From NCBI GenBank assembly GCA_018715025.1, contig DVMK01000074.1, positions 1 to 10,716 on the forward strand: DNA of 10,716 nucleotides, given 5' to 3'. The translations under genes were made by a program, and so were the position numbers. Positions 5,342 through 10,716 of the stretch are shown here, in pieces. The stretch comes from Candidatus Caccousia avistercoris. Lineage in GTDB: Bacteria; Bacillota; Clostridia; Oscillospirales; Acutalibacteraceae. Under the pieces are notes generated by a model. The model was not told the DNA's origin and ran no database searches. It saw only the letters and a list, made by a program, of their open reading frames with translations. The number at the start of each line of letters is the position of its first letter. The stretch's first letter is position 1.

Positions 5342-6103
5342 ATGGAATATTCCATTCAACAGCTGTCGCGCCTGGCCGGGGTGACCACCCGCACCCTGCG
5401 CTGGTACGACCAGCTGGGACTGCTGAAGCCCAGCCGGGTGGCGGAAAGCGGTTACCGCTACTACGGCCCGGCGGAGGTGGAGCGGCTGCAGCACATTCTG
5501 TATTACCGGGCCCTTGGGGTGGGGCTGGCCCGTATCAGGGAGTGCCTGGACGATCCCTCCTTTGACCGCCTGACAGCCCTGCGCAGCCACCTGTCTGCTC
5601 TGGAACAGGAACAGGCCCGGCTGGAGGCGCTGATTCAATCGGTGAAGGACACGATCCGCGCAGAAGAAAGGAAGGAAACTATGAACGACGAGCAGAAATT
5701 CGCCGCGTTCCAGCGGCAGGCGCTGGAGAAGAACGAGGCGGCGTACGGCGAAGAGCTTCGGAAAAAGTATGGAAGCGCTCAGGTGGAGGAGGCCAACGCC
5801 GCGTGGGGAAGCATGTCCCGGGAACAGTACGGGGAGTGGGAGGCCCTGGGGCGGGAGATCCGGCAGAGGCTGGAACGCGCCGTGCAGGCCGGGCTTTCTC
5901 CGGAAAGCCAGGAGGGGCGGGAGATTTCCGCCCTGCACCGCAGGTGGCTTTCCGCCGCCGGAGGCCCGTACAGCCCTGCCAGGCACAGAGGAATTGCGGA
6001 GCTTTATGTGGAGGACGAGCGCTTTACCGCCTATTACGACGGTTCCGTCCCCGGATGCGCCCGTTTCCTGCGGGACGCTGTGAGGCGCTGGATCCAGGAA
6101 TAA
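5342..6103 (+). CDS. MerR-family regulator with TipAS drug-binding domain
   Basis: A 253-aa transcription activator. Residues 1-70 are the winged helix-turn-helix (YSIQQLSRLAGVTTRTLRWY, then GLLKPSRVAESGYRYYG with the typical Arg-Tyr-Tyr). Residues 77-112 form the dimerising coiled coil (LSALEQEQARLEALIQSVKD). Residues about 118-253 are a TipAS-like antibiotic-recognition domain, with YGEELRKKYGSAQVEEANAAW, then HRRWLS, YVEDERFTAYYDG and a final CARFLRDAVRRWI. TipAS domains bind thiopeptides, and related ones bind albicidin. The ATG follows AAGGAGG (5326-5332) by 9 nt. The gene is alone: upstream is its 19-bp-spacer promoter, downstream a terminator, so no resistance gene is visible nearby. 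An internal ATG (codon 114, position 5681) could also be used. Confidence 0.95.
   Translation: MEYSIQQLSRLAGVTTRTLRWYDQLGLLKPSRVAESGYRYYGPAEVERLQHILYYRALGVGLARIRECLDDPSFDRLTALRSHLSALEQEQARLEALIQSVKDTIRAEERKETMNDEQKFAAFQRQALEKNEAAYGEELRKKYGSAQVEEANAAWGSMSREQYGEWEALGREIRQRLERAVQAGLSPESQEGREISALHRRWLSAAGGPYSPARHRGIAELYVEDERFTAYYDGSVPGCARFLRDAVRRWIQE
5667..5683 (+). promoter_or_regulatory. Internal ribosome site for a free TipAS-like domain
   Basis: AAAGGAAGG (5667-5675) lies 5 nt before the in-frame ATG at 5681 (Met114 of the regulator). Initiation here would give a 140-aa product consisting only of the ligand-binding domain. In Streptomyces, tipA makes TipAL (253 aa) and, from an internal start, TipAS (144 aa). 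The sizes match closely. Use of this start is inference. Confidence 0.5.
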
Positions 6104-6109
6104 TAAAGG

Positions 6110-6144
6110 AAGAGGCAGGCCGGAATGCTCCCGGCCTGCCTCTT
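6110..6144. terminator. Terminator between merR-type gene and def (likely bidirectional)
   Basis: A perfect 14-bp stem, AAGAGGCAGGCCGG (6110-6123) with CCGGCCTGCCTCTT (6131-6144), has a 7-nt loop. It lies 6 bp after the regulator's stop and 15 bp from the end of the convergent deformylase gene. The T-tracts on both sides are interrupted (CTTATCTTT and, in reverse, CCTTTATTATT). Confidence 0.85.
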
Positions 6145-6159
6145 CTTATCTTTACTGTT

Positions 6160-6570
6160 TTAAATCAAGATTCCCTCGCAATGGTCTATTTCATGCTGGA
6201 TGATCTGAGCGGTCCAGCCGGAAAAGGTGCGGAAGCGCTCCTGAAATTTCTCGTTCCAATACCGCACCTTGATGGATTTCCAGCGGCGGGCCGTGCGGAC
6301 GCCTTCCAGGGAAAGGCAGCCCTCCTGCGCCTGGTATGGCCCCGATTTCTGAATGATTTCCGGGTTGAACATAAGCAGGCTGGCTTCCCCGTCTCTCACG
6401 GCGATGATTCGCTTGCGCACGCCGATCATGTTGGCCGCCATTCCCACGCATTCCTCCCGGTGGGCTTCCAGGGTTTCCAGCAGATCCATCCCCACAGGCA
6501 GATCCTCCGGGGCGGCAGGTTCCGCCCGCTGGGACAGGAAAAACATATCCCTGCAAATGTCACGAACCAA
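6160..6570 (-). CDS. def: Peptide deformylase, short clostridial variant
   Basis: A 136-aa metalloenzyme that removes the formyl group from nascent N-formylmethionine proteins in the cytoplasm. Motif 2, EGCLS (83-87), supplies the metal ligand Cys85. Motif 3, QHEIDH (125-130), supplies His126, His130 and catalytic Glu127. Motif 1 is GMAANMIG (43-50), where classic enzymes have GxGLAAxQ, so the oxyanion-binding Gln is Met48. This form is familiar from clostridial paralogues, so activity is expected but not certain. At 136 aa it is shorter than the E. coli enzyme (about 169). The start is TTG at 6570, supported by AAGGTGG 8 nt upstream and by the MVR-I beginning seen in relatives. It starts 21 nt after the stop of the upstream membrane protein gene, so the two probably share a transcript. 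Confidence 0.93.
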   Translation of the reverse strand: MVRDICRDMFFLSQRAEPAAPEDLPVGMDLLETLEAHREECVGMAANMIGVRKRIIAVRDGEASLLMFNPEIIQKSGPYQAQEGCLSLEGVRTARRWKSIKVRYWNEKFQERFRTFSGWTAQIIQHEIDHCEGILI

Positions 6571-6591
6571 GGGGTTCCCACCTTCCTGCTC

Positions 6592-7266
6592 TCAATGGTA
6601 CCGGTTGTAGTAGCGGTCGGGCAGAAGCCGTTTCCGGCTGCGGCGCCTGGGGCGGCGGTAGCGCTTGCGCCCGTACCCGCCTCTGGGCGGCCTGCGGTTG
6701 CTGAGTAAAATGATAAGCACAATGACAACCCCTGCGATGATGCATACCCAGGAGAGGATGCCGATCCAGTTGATCTGGCTGTTCTGCTCCCGCGCTTCCT
6801 CCGCCGCGGCAGAGAGAAGCCCCACCCCGCTTACGTCCCCCACGCTGGGCAGCTGAATTTCGCTGGACTCCCGGCGGGCTGTGCTGGAGGCCTGGGAAGA
6901 GCTTTCGGCCCCGGAGCTTTCCGCCTGGGAGGAATCCCCAGAGGAAGCGGGCTCCTGCTCCGGCTGTGACGGCGGCGGCTGGCTGGCCGGCGGCGCGGAA
7001 GAAGCCGGCGGCGGGGCCGAGGAAGCCGGAGGAGGCGCGGAGGAGGCGGGCGCCTGGCTGGAGGGGGCCTCGCTGGGCGGCGGGGCCGAAGAGGCAGGCG
7101 GCGCAGACGGCACTTCCTGGGCTGGCTCAGAGACGGGGAGGACGGGGTCCTCCACAGGCTCTGACGCACGGGGCAGTTCCCTTGCCGAAGCTCCAAAGGC
7201 AGCCGCAAGGGTAAAGGCTGTTATACATAGAAAAAGGATCCAAACCCTTCCGTATTTCTTCATCAT
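6592..7266 (-). CDS. Pro/Ser/Ala-rich single-pass membrane protein with Arg-rich tail
   Basis: A 224-aa protein with four zones. Residues 1-28 are a signal peptide (MMKKYGRVWILFLCITAF, ending AFGASA). Residues 30-135 are a disordered Ser/Pro/Ala/Glu/Gln stalk with repeated PASSAPPP units (about 57-100). Residues 136-160 are a less biased stretch, EIQLPSVGDVSGVGLLSAAA. Residues 167-189 are a transmembrane helix (WIGILSWVCIIAGVVIVLII), followed by a cytoplasmic tail 190-224 very rich in Arg/Lys and Tyr (KRYRRPRRRSRKR, ending DRYYNRYH). The stalk should face outside. Two tandem ATGs follow GGGAGAG (7274-7280) by 7 nt. Function is unknown. The ordered part flanking the helix is what would be conserved. 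It directly precedes def and could be co-transcribed. Confidence 0.8.
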   Translation of the reverse strand: MMKKYGRVWILFLCITAFTLAAAFGASARELPRASEPVEDPVLPVSEPAQEVPSAPPASSAPPPSEAPSSQAPASSAPPPASSAPPPASSAPPASQPPPSQPEQEPASSGDSSQAESSGAESSSQASSTARRESSEIQLPSVGDVSGVGLLSAAAEEAREQNSQINWIGILSWVCIIAGVVIVLIILLSNRRPPRGGYGRKRYRRPRRRSRKRLLPDRYYNRYH

Positions 7267-7280
7267 ATCCGAACTCTCCC

Positions 7281-7309
7281 GCCGCCCTGCGGGCGGCCCT
7301 CCGGGCGGC
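7281..7309 (-). promoter_or_regulatory. GC-rich alternative hairpins abutting a ribosome site
   Basis: GCCGCCC (7281-7287) can pair with either of two GGGCGGC copies (7291-7297 or 7303-7309). On the - strand transcript this stem ends exactly where the ribosome site GGGAGAG (7274-7280) of the Pro/Ser-rich protein gene begins. It could affect initiation. The effect is inference. Confidence 0.4.
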
Positions 7310-7360
7310 CCCTTTCAGGGCGTCCTGCTGTATATTTTGAAACAGAACAGGGAAAGGCTC

Positions 7361-7403
7361 CGGCAAGCTTTTTCGTGGCCTGCGGCATGGAAAAGGCTTG
7401 CCG
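7361..7403 (-). terminator. Long hairpin after the 69-aa membrane protein gene (possible terminator)
   Basis: CGGCAAGCTTTTTC (7361-7374) pairs with GGAAAAGGCTTGCCG (7389-7403; pairing starts at G7390) as a 14-bp stem with one G-U pair and a 15-nt loop, one base after the upstream gene's stop. The transcript lacks a proper U-run after the stem (GAGCCUUU). It may terminate weakly, stabilise the 3' end, or separate the sporulation genes from the next two genes. Confidence 0.5.
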
Positions 7404-7404
7404 C

Positions 7405-7614
7405 CTATCTGTCTGTGTTTATTATATCATACAGGTCAAAATCCGGCAACTGCCAGTTTTCTTCGATTTTTTTCCACAGGGTTTCGTCGTCCCCGAAGCC
7501 AATTCGCCTAGACTGGGCATCTACCTCGCAGAAGGCCAGCGCCAGCACAATGAGGCACAGGGTGCACACAAGGGCGGTGAGGAACGCGCGCAGCCCTCTT
7601 CTTTTTCGTTTCAC
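7405..7614 (-). CDS. 69-aa single-pass membrane protein downstream of spoIIP
   Basis: A basic N-terminus (KRKRRGLR) is followed by one transmembrane helix (about residues 10-28, FLTALVCTLCLIVLALAFC). A 40-residue outer part holds FGDDETLWKKIEENWQLPDF, ending LYDIINTDR. The start is GTG at 7614 with AAGGA (7622-7626) 7 nt upstream. It lies 51 nt after the spoIIP stop on the same strand with no terminator between, so it is probably co-transcribed. I do not recognise a named family. The charged and aromatic C-terminal part looks selected rather than random, and context suggests a role at the cell surface during sporulation. Confidence 0.78.
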   Translation of the reverse strand: MKRKRRGLRAFLTALVCTLCLIVLALAFCEVDAQSRRIGFGDDETLWKKIEENWQLPDFDLYDIINTDR

Positions 7615-7665
7615 TTCCGTTTCCTTCTCTCCTTCCGTTTTGCGGCTTCTCTGTCTTTGCGGGTC

Positions 7666-8811
7666 TTACGCAGCGGACTCTGTCAGCTGCAGCAGGGCCT
7701 GGGCCATGGCCTTGCCGAACAGCTCGCCGGAGTAGAGCACCTCGTCCAGGGTGCTGGCGTCGGTGCCGAATTCTACCAGAAGAGAGCCGTGAGTCATGTG
7801 CTCGTTGTACTTTTTCGGGCAGAAGCTCATAGGCCGCGCCAGGGAGGGGTACAGGTCGCTGACAGCCTGCTGGTAACGCACGGCAAGCCTCAGGTTGTAC
7901 TCCCAGTCGGGAAAGCCGATGTTCCCGGTGTCGTCGCAGCCGGCCACAATCATGATCTGAGCGGCCTTGCGCCCGTTTACCATCACCGTGGGCTTTACCC
8001 TGGCGTCAGAGGAGCCCAGGGCGTCGCGGTGTACGTCGATGGTCACCTGGATGCCGGGGTACTGCTCCAGGTTCCGCTGAATCGTTTCGCCGGAACGGTC
8101 GTAGGAACCGTTGTAGGAGGGGTAGTCGTGGCATGTGGTGTCGTGGCGCACGCCAAACCCGGCGGCCTCCAGCTCCGCCTTGATTTTTTCCCCCACCGCC
8201 ACCACGTTCCGGCTGTTGTCCTGGGTTCTGGTGTCGCCCTGGAAGGCTTCGGTGGTGTGGGTGTGGTAAATGAGAATTTCCACGCTGCCGTCCCGCTTCA
8301 GCTTTACGTCCGGCTCCTTTTCCAGCTCGGCGGCAATGTCGATGGAATGGTTTTTGTTCGTGTTTTTGACCCACATATTCCCGTATTGTATGCCCGTGTT
8401 GGAAATCGTCGTCTCCTGAATCCCGTTGGCCAGCACGGTTTCCACCGGGCCGTTCCGCAGGGGAAGCCCGGCGGGCACCGCCGGCCCGGAGGAGGCCTGG
8501 GGCTCCTCCTCTGGCTGAGAAGGCTGGGAAGCGGCGGAGGAAGCCCCCTGCACGGGGGCCTCCTCCGTTTGGCTGCTTTGGGGGGCGGAGCCGGAAGCCG
8601 CCCGGCTTTCTGAGCCCTGGAACAGCAGGCCCTCGCGGGCCGCCTCAAACGCGCCGTCCGGCAGGATAAACCCGGCGGCGGCCATCTCCACCCGGCCCTC
8701 TGGAAGGGTGGGGAGCGTGTCCGACAAGCAGTAGACCCCAAGCCCTGAGAGGGAAAGGCACAGCGCCGCCGCACAGAACAGCCTTACTTGATTTCCTCTG
8801 TCTTTTCCCAT
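7666..8811 (-). CDS. spoIIP: Stage II sporulation protein P (SpoIIP)
   Basis: A 381-aa membrane-anchored peptidoglycan amidase/endopeptidase. With SpoIID and SpoIIM it degrades septal wall so that the mother cell can engulf the forespore. It has an N-terminal membrane anchor (VRLFCAAALCLSLSGLGVYC, 9-28), a low-complexity Ser/Gln/Pro/Glu linker (about 65-115), and the catalytic domain (about 145-381). Key residues are His183 and Glu188 in IYHTHTTEAF, His261 in IDVHRDAL, and Glu347 in LLVEFGTDAS, matching the zinc-binding and catalytic residues of the family. The ATG at 8811 follows GGGGGAA (8816-8822). An in-frame TTG at 8835 would add eight residues. It lies 81 bp after gpr, the standard clostridial order, so it may share a transcript or have its own mother-cell promoter, which I could not identify. 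Confidence 0.95.
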   Translation of the reverse strand: MGKDRGNQVRLFCAAALCLSLSGLGVYCLSDTLPTLPEGRVEMAAAGFILPDGAFEAAREGLLFQGSESRAASGSAPQSSQTEEAPVQGASSAASQPSQPEEEPQASSGPAVPAGLPLRNGPVETVLANGIQETTISNTGIQYGNMWVKNTNKNHSIDIAAELEKEPDVKLKRDGSVEILIYHTHTTEAFQGDTRTQDNSRNVVAVGEKIKAELEAAGFGVRHDTTCHDYPSYNGSYDRSGETIQRNLEQYPGIQVTIDVHRDALGSSDARVKPTVMVNGRKAAQIMIVAGCDDTGNIGFPDWEYNLRLAVRYQQAVSDLYPSLARPMSFCPKKYNEHMTHGSLLVEFGTDASTLDEVLYSGELFGKAMAQALLQLTESAA

Positions 8812-8892
8812 GGTATTCCCCCGTTTCCGGCGCAAAATTCCTGTCAGTCATAGGTATGCCGGGGAAGAGGGGCTCATGACAGTTTCCGGCCG

Positions 8893-9711
8893 TCAGGAGG
8901 TGAGCAGGGAGATCTCCTCCTGGCTGAGGCCGGGGTTCAGGGCCCGGTTGACGGCCATGGCCAGGGTGCGCGCGCCCCGCTCTACCAAAAGGTCAATCTC
9001 CCGCGGCGTCACCACCATGGAGGCCCCCCGGGGGCAGACGGACTCGACGGCCTCCCGGCGGCCTCCGGTCAGGTCGGCGGCCAGGGACGCGGCATCCACC
9101 ACGGTGGGGATCCCCAGCGCCGCCACCGGCACGCCCAGACGGCGGGCGCTCAGCTCAGGCCTGGGGTTGCCCACGCCCTCCCCCGGGGAAACCCCCGCGG
9201 TGGAAAGCTGCACCGTACACCCAAGGCGGGAAAGGCTGCGGGCGGCCAGGGCATCCACCGCCACCACCGCCGCCGGGTGCAGGGCGGCCGCCAGGGCTTC
9301 CGCCGCCTCGCCGGATTCCACACCGGTGTTCCCCAGCACGCCGGGGGCCAGCACGGCCACAGGGCGAAGCCCTTCCAGACCTGCCGCCCTGGCCAGCTCC
9401 CCGCGGATGTGGCGGGTGGCGAGGATTTTGTCCGCCGTCAAAGGGCCGAGGGCGTCCGGGGTGATGGAACGGTTCCCCAGGCCCACCACCAGAACCAGCC
9501 CGCGCCCCGGCAGCATGGCGGCCAGCTCCCGCCGGATCAGCTCCGCCGCGGCCCCGCCGGTGTGGTCGGTCAGGGCGGGGAGCTCTATGGTCACGTACCG
9601 TTCCCCCCGGTGGTTCAGCCGGGTGACGGCGCAGCCGTCCCGCAGCTCCCGCCGGTGGCAGGAGGGGGGCGTATATTCTACGGCCAAATCCGTTCTGTAT
9701 TCCATACTCAT
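8893..9711 (-). CDS. gpr: GPR spore protease (compact form)
   Basis: A 272-aa atypical aspartic protease. It degrades small acid-soluble spore proteins at the start of germination and is made as a zymogen in the forespore. Signature RTDLAVE is at residues 6-12, GNRSITPDALGP at 79-90 and AVDALAARS at 151-159. Asp86 and Asp153 correspond to the catalytic Asp127 and Asp193 of the Bacillus enzyme. GIPTVVDA (200-207) and MVVTPREID (232-240) are also conserved, but only about 25 residues lie between them where Bacillus has roughly 80. The N-terminal propeptide is also very short (five residues before RTD). The Bacillus protein is about 370 aa. The ATG at 9711 follows AAGGA (9716-9720) by 4 nt; ATG at 9705 is the alternative. 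It is divergent from rpsT. Confidence 0.95.
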   Translation of the reverse strand: MSMEYRTDLAVEYTPPSCHRRELRDGCAVTRLNHRGERYVTIELPALTDHTGGAAAELIRRELAAMLPGRGLVLVVGLGNRSITPDALGPLTADKILATRHIRGELARAAGLEGLRPVAVLAPGVLGNTGVESGEAAEALAAALHPAAVVAVDALAARSLSRLGCTVQLSTAGVSPGEGVGNPRPELSARRLGVPVAALGIPTVVDAASLAADLTGGRREAVESVCPRGASMVVTPREIDLLVERGARTLAMAVNRALNPGLSQEEISLLTS

Positions 9712-9836
9712 CCATCCTTTTTTGCAGCGTTGTGGAAAAAGGGGCGATTTCCCGCCAAACGCCGCGGCTGTTCCCTCCCCGGAAAACCGCTTCCTCCCCA
9801 ATCTGCGGCGGGAAAGCGATATTTTTGGGAAATCCC

Positions 9837-9865
9837 TTGCTTTTTCCCGTTATTCGTGATAAAAT
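9837..9865 (+). promoter_or_regulatory. Sigma-A promoter of rpsT
   Basis: -35 TTGCTT (9837-9842), 17-bp spacer and -10 TAAAAT (9860-9865) lie 30 bp before the start codon, so the leader is only about 20-25 nt. The rest of the gpr-rpsT divergent region (9712-9836) holds no gene. I see no convincing forespore (sigma-G) promoter for gpr in it. Confidence 0.82.
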
Positions 9866-9894
9866 TTACTCTACGTGACAAAGGAGGTGAAACT

Positions 9895-10149
9895 ATGCCC
9901 AATATTAAGTCTGCGAAGAAGCGCGTCAAGGTGATTGCGAAGAAGACCCTTATCAACAAGGCCATCAATTCCGAGCTGAAGACCACCATCAAGAAGGCGA
10001 ACGCCGCCATTGAGAAGAATGGCGCCGACAAGGCCGAGGCCGTGCGCGTGGCGATTAAGAAGATCGACCAGGCAGCCGCCAAGGGGATCCTGCACAAGAA
10101 CGCTGCCGCTAGGAAGAAGTCCCAGCTGGCCAAGAAAGCGAACGCGTAA
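9895..10149 (+). CDS. rpsT: 30S ribosomal protein S20
   Basis: An 84-aa, very Lys/Ala-rich protein that binds 16S rRNA early in small-subunit assembly. It begins MPNIKSAKKRVKVI, typical of bacterial S20. Long helices follow (NKAINSELKTTIKKANAAI; AVRVAIKKIDQAAAKG), and the family end HKNAAARKKSQLAKKANA closes it. Full length for the family. The ATG has AAGGAGGTGA (9881-9890) just upstream. It is divergently placed next to gpr-spoIIP, a common clostridial arrangement, and has its own promoter and terminator. Confidence 0.98.
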   Translation: MPNIKSAKKRVKVIAKKTLINKAINSELKTTIKKANAAIEKNGADKAEAVRVAIKKIDQAAAKGILHKNAAARKKSQLAKKANA

Positions 10150-10170
10150 TTCCTGCGTTCCTCAGCGTTT

Positions 10171-10201
10171 AAAAAAGCAGAGCTTCGGCTCTGCTTTTTT
10201 T
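10171..10201 (+). terminator. Terminator of rpsT
   Basis: A 13-bp stem, AAAAAAGCAGAGC (10171-10183) with GCTCTGCTTTTTT (10188-10200), has a stable TTCG tetraloop and seven T, 21 bp after the stop codon. Confidence 0.97.
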
Positions 10202-10309
10202 ACGCCCGCAGGAGGCTGCCTGCAGGCGGGCCGGGAGGGCGCCTTCTGGCGCAGGCAAGCCGCAATTTGTAACCATTCTATGAAATTCAGCCCGCCGCCC
10301 CCTTTTCGG

Positions 10310-10338
10310 TTGACTTTTTCTCCTGGATTGGGTATCAT
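10310..10338 (+). promoter_or_regulatory. Sigma-A promoter of the 49-aa membrane protein gene
   Basis: -35 TTGACT (10310-10315), 17-bp spacer and -10 TATCAT (10333-10338). The leader would be about 78 nt. Between the rpsT terminator and this promoter (10202-10309) there is only GC-rich sequence with small dyads, such as GCGCC-TTCT-GGCGC at 10239-10252. Confidence 0.75.
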
Positions 10339-10422
10339 AAGAATCAGAAGGCAGTCTGCACAGAAACGTGCGGTTCCCTATAGTGCCCTATCCATCATTG
10401 TAGTCAAACGGAGGTGTCTGAT

Positions 10423-10572
10423 TTGAAAAAAAGTGGATTCACCGTACTTGTCACCGTGATTTCTGCAATCGCAGCCCTGACCGCTGCCGCGATTGCCGTT
10501 TTCCTGTTTTTTGAAAAGAAGCGGAAGGACGAGGAGGAGCTGGAGCATTACTTGGACTGCTCTATTCAATAA
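10423..10572 (+). CDS. 49-aa single-pass membrane protein
   Basis: The start is TTG at 10423, 6 nt after a near-perfect ribosome site GGAGGTG (10410-10416). The reading frame gives 49 residues to TAA at 10572. A short basic N-terminus (KKSG) is followed by one transmembrane helix (about 6-30, FTVLVTVISAIAALTAAAIA, then VFLFF). A charged cytoplasmic or juxtamembrane stretch EKKRKDEEELEHYLDCSIQ closes it. Its own promoter and terminator frame it tightly, which strongly supports a real gene despite its size. The ending DEEELE-YLDCSIQ feels familiar from small conserved proteins of Oscillospiraceae, but I know no function. Confidence 0.78.
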   Translation: MKKSGFTVLVTVISAIAALTAAAIAVFLFFEKKRKDEEELEHYLDCSIQ

Positions 10573-10596
10573 GCTCCTGTCAAACCGCCCGTTCAG

Positions 10597-10632
10597 AAGG
10601 GGAGGAGGCTTTGCCAGCCGCCTCCCCTTTTT
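10597..10632 (+). terminator. Terminator of the 49-aa protein gene
   Basis: AAGGGGAGG (10597-10605) pairs with CCTCCCCTT (10621-10629). After one A/G mismatch, GGCT (10607-10610) pairs with AGCC (10616-10619), with a 5-nt loop. A run of five T (10628-10632) ends it. Confidence 0.9.
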
Positions 10633-10666
10633 CTGCGCCGGAACGCCCCGCGTGGCGCGAGCGCGG

Positions 10667-10716
10667 TCAGCTTTTGTCCCCTGATTTGGAAAGCAGGGCG
10701 GCCAGCAGGCCGAAAA
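10667..10716 (-). CDS. Possible C-terminal end of a - strand gene
   Basis: Reading in from the right edge on the - strand, one frame gives FGLLAALLSKSGDKS and a TGA at 10667-10669. The hydrophobic stretch followed by a polar end resembles a membrane protein C-terminus. The convergent position opposite the 10597-10632 terminator fits a gene end. Only 15 codons are visible, so identity is unknown and chance is possible. Confidence 0.35.
   Translation of the reverse strand, partial: FGLLAALLSKSGDKS

Noticed and set aside
6980..7100. GC-rich tandem repeats as a possible CRISPR or minisatellite
   Set aside because: They are the codons of the PASSAPPP-type stalk of a membrane protein; units are short, degenerate and without spacers.
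7375..8613. Long + strand open frame opposite spoIIP
   Set aside because: Antisense shadow of spoIIP, whose catalytic motifs are unmistakable on the - strand.
8812..8892. CATACCTA (- strand, 8851-8858) as a sigma-E or sigma-G -10 box for spoIIP
   Set aside because: No acceptable -35 element at the right distance, so it is not reported as a promoter.

Overview
The window looks like a chromosomal segment of a GC-rich, spore-forming member of the Clostridia, most likely Oscillospiraceae/Acutalibacteraceae-like. The evidence is strong AGGAGG-type ribosome sites, frequent TTG/GTG starts, factor-independent terminators, the spore genes gpr and spoIIP beside rpsT, and a clostridial short-form peptide deformylase. 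The taxon is an inference from gene content; nothing in the window fixes the species.

Left part (1-2590, mostly + strand). Two near-identical 42-bp repeats 113 bp apart lead into a leader with a possible 20-codon ORF and two overlapping, mutually exclusive stem-loops. A small CD3324-family (Mor-like helix-turn-helix) protein gene follows. Next come a choloylglycine/penicillin-V-acylase-type Ntn hydrolase and, 17 bp later, an acetyltransferase of the Vat/CatB type that is clearly broken: its first 16 codons and its last third remain, and the middle with the catalytic histidine is gone. A YbjN-domain gene with its own textbook promoter and terminator ends this part.

Middle (2591-6148). A glycoside hydrolase family 31 enzyme lies on the - strand behind a good sigma-A promoter and a leader of about 190 nt. 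About 400 bp of non-coding, more AT-rich DNA with a possible decayed gene remnant follows. Then comes a MerR regulator with a C-terminal TipAS drug-binding domain, transcribed from a promoter with the 19-bp spacer typical of MerR-activated promoters. An internal ATG with a ribosome site could yield the TipAS domain alone, as in Streptomyces tipA.

Right part (6160-9711, - strand). A co-directional cluster reads, in transcription order: gpr (spore protease), spoIIP (engulfment peptidoglycan enzyme), a 69-aa single-pass membrane protein, a Pro/Ser/Ala-rich membrane protein with an Arg-rich tail, and peptide deformylase. The first three probably serve sporulation. The last two are separated from them by a long hairpin and may be a second unit.

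Far right (9837-10716). Divergent rpsT has its own promoter and terminator. A previously easy-to-miss 49-aa membrane protein with a TTG start, strong promoter and terminator follows, and the last 50 bp may be the C-terminal end of a - strand gene. No tRNA, rRNA, CRISPR array or intact mobile element was found.
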